Source: Thermodesulfobacteriota bacterium
Lineage (GTDB): Bacteria; Desulfobacterota; Desulfobacteria; Desulfobacterales; RPRI01
Length of the DNA stretch: 7,325 bases
Assembly (NCBI GenBank): GCA_030836965.1
Contig: JAUPLM010000192.1
Location: forward strand, 1-7,325
Direction of reading: 5' to 3'
This document shows positions 6,101-7,325 of this stretch, one piece after another. Within the stretch, counting starts at the first letter, position 1, and each line of letters opens with the position of its first letter. Made by a program: the position numbers and the translations under genes. The notes beneath the pieces are model-generated. The model saw only the letters and a list, made by a program, of their open reading frames with translations, searched no databases and was not told the origin of the DNA.

Positions 6101-6692
6101 TGATCTGAGAATACGGGGAGGAGGGACGATCCTTGGGGCTTCACAATCCGGACATATAGCCGCTGTAGGATATGAGATGTTTCTTAAACTTATGGAAAAC
6201 GCTATGTCCGAACTTAAAGGCGAGCCTGTAACGGAAAATCTTGATTCCGAAATAAACATTTCAATATCGGCGTTTCTTCCCGAATCATACATGCCCGATA
6301 TTGATCAGAGACTCACCTCCTACCGCCGCCTTGCGAGAATGACGCAGGTTTCTGAGATAGCCGATTTTAAAACAGAACTTACCGACAGGTTCGGAGCTTT
6401 GCCGGAGGAGGCAACCAACCTGTTATTGAAGATCATGCTTAAGATATTATCGCAGAAATCAGGAGTTAAACGGCTTGAACTTAAGGATAGGCAACTTTTA
6501 CTCCATTTTGCCGGAGAAGAGTATATTAAGAACCCTTCGGGAATTATAGATTTGGTAATTTCAAATAAAGACCGGTTTGAGTTGACACCGGGGCATATTC
6601 TGAAAGTAAGACTCCCGAAACAGAGTATCGCAGGGCATATTGTTCAGGCTAAAAACATCTTGAAAGAAATTGCCCAACGTGTTAACGGCTGA
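3174..6692 (+). CDS. mfd: Transcription-repair coupling factor Mfd
   Basis: Mfd is a DNA translocase that displaces RNA polymerase stalled at template-strand lesions and recruits UvrA for nucleotide excision repair. From the ATG at 3174 it has 1172 aa, the usual family length. Domains in order: UvrB-like N-terminal region with RGGILDIF (177-184); a divergent middle; the CarD-like RNA-polymerase-interaction domain from about 503 (KKGDLVVHNDHGIGQYEG); and the RecG-like motor. The motor shows Walker A GDVGYGKT (656-663), DEEQ box (757-760), TATP (783-786) and LRGRVGRS (927-934). The TRG-type region RIRGGGTILG follows, then the C-terminal autoinhibitory domain from about 1035 (LPESYMPDIDQRLTSYRRL). 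All motor motifs are intact. A GTG at 3153 in the same frame would add seven residues but has no ribosome site; the ATG has AGGT nine bases upstream, so it is preferred. The next gene begins 187 bp downstream. It is divergent from tRNA-Thr and their promoters appear interlocked. Confidence 0.98.
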   Translation: MFQNQDKNHSFNSLFKLISECEKGAEIVGLTGSEKAYILFRIHEKSRLPMLVIARSVKEAERLAMDLNFFSNGCGLPVMIFPQYNSSPVKSLFNQNEITSRRISTLYKITGSEAPPVIITTPGALLRKLIPRQELFGFAELVMQGEEIDRDLLIEKMVSGGYTRSLIVEEPGDYCVRGGILDIFTPFYPDPLRIELTGDTVESIRFFSASSQRTLRSVSEVIIIPAKEAIFKNADLNAIIGRIREQASAVEMPVTTVRELIDKIKRENVLPDIESLIPLVYPNPGSLFDYLPEKILFVMDEPEELKKSAIEVLEHESINYLSDRDQRRLCVEPERIYLSWEKATESIETKKHLNFRAIELYCGDENRDCAVKCNNFIKTNDQVIQNLRNSIQKDNHLAHLAEWITEKISFHCAVMLVCSTRSQSERIKSLLLPYGIQMEIMKGFPGIRNIKAGVYVCLGAVSSGFVWPEEALAIITEDEIFGAKHHRKKPLAGKAVSRLLAFEDLKKGDLVVHNDHGIGQYEGLVKLKLNGSTNDFLLIVYRDGDRLYLPVERMNSVGKYMGIDGIEPVLDKMGGKSWDRVKERVKKSAEKIAGELLELYALRKIGEGFAYGKPDSYFKDFEAGFAYEETQDQLRAIEDVLNDMEDKVPMDRLVCGDVGYGKTEVALRASFLAVNCGKQVAVLVPTTVLAEQHFSVFTERFKGYPVEIACLSRFRPAKTQGAIISGLASGKIDIVIGTHRLLQKDVLFKDLGLVVLDEEQRFGVKHKEKLKNLRNTVDVLALTATPIPRTLHMSLMGIRDISIISTPPEHRQSIITYVSEFDEAIIAEAIRNELSRKGQIFFVHNNIYTIEAIARKLQELVPEVKTGIAHGRLDEDELEGVMYKFMQKEIDMLVCTTIIESGLDIPSANTILINRADKFGLAQIYQLRGRVGRSDEQAYAYLFIPKDSVLGKDAQKRLKVLMEHSDLGSGFQIAMSDLRIRGGGTILGASQSGHIAAVGYEMFLKLMENAMSELKGEPVTENLDSEINISISAFLPESYMPDIDQRLTSYRRLARMTQVSEIADFKTELTDRFGALPEEATNLLLKIMLKILSQKSGVKRLELKDRQLLLHFAGEEYIKNPSGIIDLVISNKDRFELTPGHILKVRLPKQSIAGHIVQAKNILKEIAQRVNG

Positions 6693-6761
6693 ATAATTTT
6701 GATAAAGAATATTATTGAAAATCAGATTATTATATTTTCAGGATCACTCCGGGGCGAGAAG

Positions 6762-6791
6762 TTTGCATAAGAGCATAAGAGCTGATGCAAA
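6762..6791. repeat. Inverted repeat enclosing a short tandem repeat, between mfd and the lipoprotein gene
   Basis: TTTGCAT (6762-6768) and ATGCAAA (6785-6791) form a perfect 7-bp inverted repeat. The left arm runs into two tandem copies of GCATAAGA (6765-6772, 6773-6780). It lies about 90 bp before the lipoprotein gene and could be a protein-binding site or a weak RNA hairpin. It may equally be chance in AT-rich DNA. Confidence 0.3.
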
Positions 6792-6879
6792 AGATCTGAT
6801 CAAAGGGCATGTTATTCAAAGCTTCCGGAGATGATGGTCCGGTTTATCGGGGTTATGAGAAGAAATTTTTATATTAATT

Positions 6880-7325
6880 ATGTTATTTGTCATTAAACAT
6901 AAACATTGCGGAAACGCCGCATTTTGTGTGAAAATATTTGCGGGATATGCTTTGTTAGCGGTATTTATGCTTTCAGGGTGTTCCGGAACCGTGTCTGTCC
7001 AGAGCGATGAATATCTGGTTAGAGTCGAGGGAAACGTTGTTACTGTGCTTGATTTCCAGAGGGCGTTTGAAACTGCAAAATCTGCCTATCCGCATAATAT
7101 AACAAATGAATCTTCGGTTTACCGCGAAGTAAAGCAGCAGCTTTTAAATCAGATGATAGAGGAACTGATTGTACTTCAAAGGGCAAAGGAACTGAATTTA
7201 ATGGTTACGGATCAGGAGCTTGGAGATGCGGTTGAGAAGATAAAGAGAGATTATCCTGAAGATGAATTTGATCAGATGCTCCTTGAATATGCAATTTCTT
7301 ACAAGCTGTGGGAGAAAGGATTAAG
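6880..7325 (+). CDS. SurA-like periplasmic chaperone/peptidyl-prolyl isomerase lipoprotein, N-terminal part (3' truncated)
   Basis: The frame is open from ATG 6880 to the right edge, showing 148 residues. A lipoprotein signal is clear: K18, then a hydrophobic core (IFAGYALLAVFM) and lipobox LSGC (31-34), with Cys34 as the lipidated residue. After it, DEYLVRVEGNVVTVLDFQRAFE and QQLLNQMIEELIVLQRAKELNLMVTDQELGDAVEKI match the SurA/PpiC N-terminal chaperone domain: substrate-binding helices, then the "L-x-x-L-I-x-x-x-L-x-x-x-x-A" and "V-T-D-x-E" pattern. A parvulin isomerase domain would be expected beyond the edge but is not seen. The start is uncertain: GTG at 6928 would give a textbook 17-residue signal peptide (VKIFAGYALLAVFMLSG before the Cys), while ATG 6880 gives a long n-region; neither has a good ribosome site. 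It follows mfd on the same strand and probably helps outer-membrane protein folding. Confidence 0.85.
   Translation, partial: MLFVIKHKHCGNAAFCVKIFAGYALLAVFMLSGCSGTVSVQSDEYLVRVEGNVVTVLDFQRAFETAKSAYPHNITNESSVYREVKQQLLNQMIEELIVLQRAKELNLMVTDQELGDAVEKIKRDYPEDEFDQMLLEYAISYKLWEKGL

Noticed and set aside
6715..6834. Short TTG-started frame of about 40 codons between mfd and the lipoprotein gene
   Set aside because: It has no ATG or ribosome site and resembles nothing recognisable; an open frame of this length is expected by chance.

Overview
The window looks like an ordinary chromosomal segment of a Gram-negative, probably deltaproteobacterial (Desulfobacterota-like) organism. The grounds are a sigma-54 enhancer-binding regulator, an IHF-alpha-like protein, a SurA-type lipoprotein directly behind mfd, and a moderate-GC coding style with AT-rich gaps. 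The lineage is inferred from gene content, not shown by a marker sequence.

Layout: (1) 2-739, + strand: 3' part of a sigma-54-dependent regulator (GAFTGA loop, Walker B, Fis-type HTH), cut by the left edge. (2) 740-849: convergent gap with a perfect 13-bp hairpin and a smaller U-tailed hairpin serving the leftward gene. (3) 850-1128, - strand: IHF-alpha/HU-type DNA-bending protein with a very strong Shine-Dalgarno site. (4) 1223-1354 and 1402-1740, - strand: a 43-aa acidic helical microprotein and an unrecognised protein of about 112 aa. They lie in tandem behind a good sigma-70-type promoter (TTGACA, 17 bp, TATTTT; 1843-1871). (5) 1872-2100: AT-rich gap without a convincing gene. (6) 2101-2877, - strand: crotonase-superfamily protein lacking both classical hydratase glutamates. 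(7) 3069-3144, - strand: tRNA-Thr(CGU) with encoded CCA, followed by a 9-bp-stem hairpin. (8) 3174-6692, + strand: complete mfd, the transcription-repair coupling factor, starting only about 30 bp from the tRNA and divergent from it. (9) 6880-7325, + strand: N-terminal part of a SurA-like periplasmic chaperone/foldase lipoprotein, cut by the right edge.

Most of this is housekeeping: transcription control, nucleoid architecture, acyl-CoA metabolism, translation, transcription-coupled repair and envelope protein folding. I see no CRISPR array, transposase, phage module, toxin-antitoxin pair or defence system. The parts least explained are the two-gene unrecognised operon at 1223-1776, with its unclear N terminus, and the interlocked tRNA-Thr/mfd promoter region, where the likely mfd leader is antisense to the tRNA.
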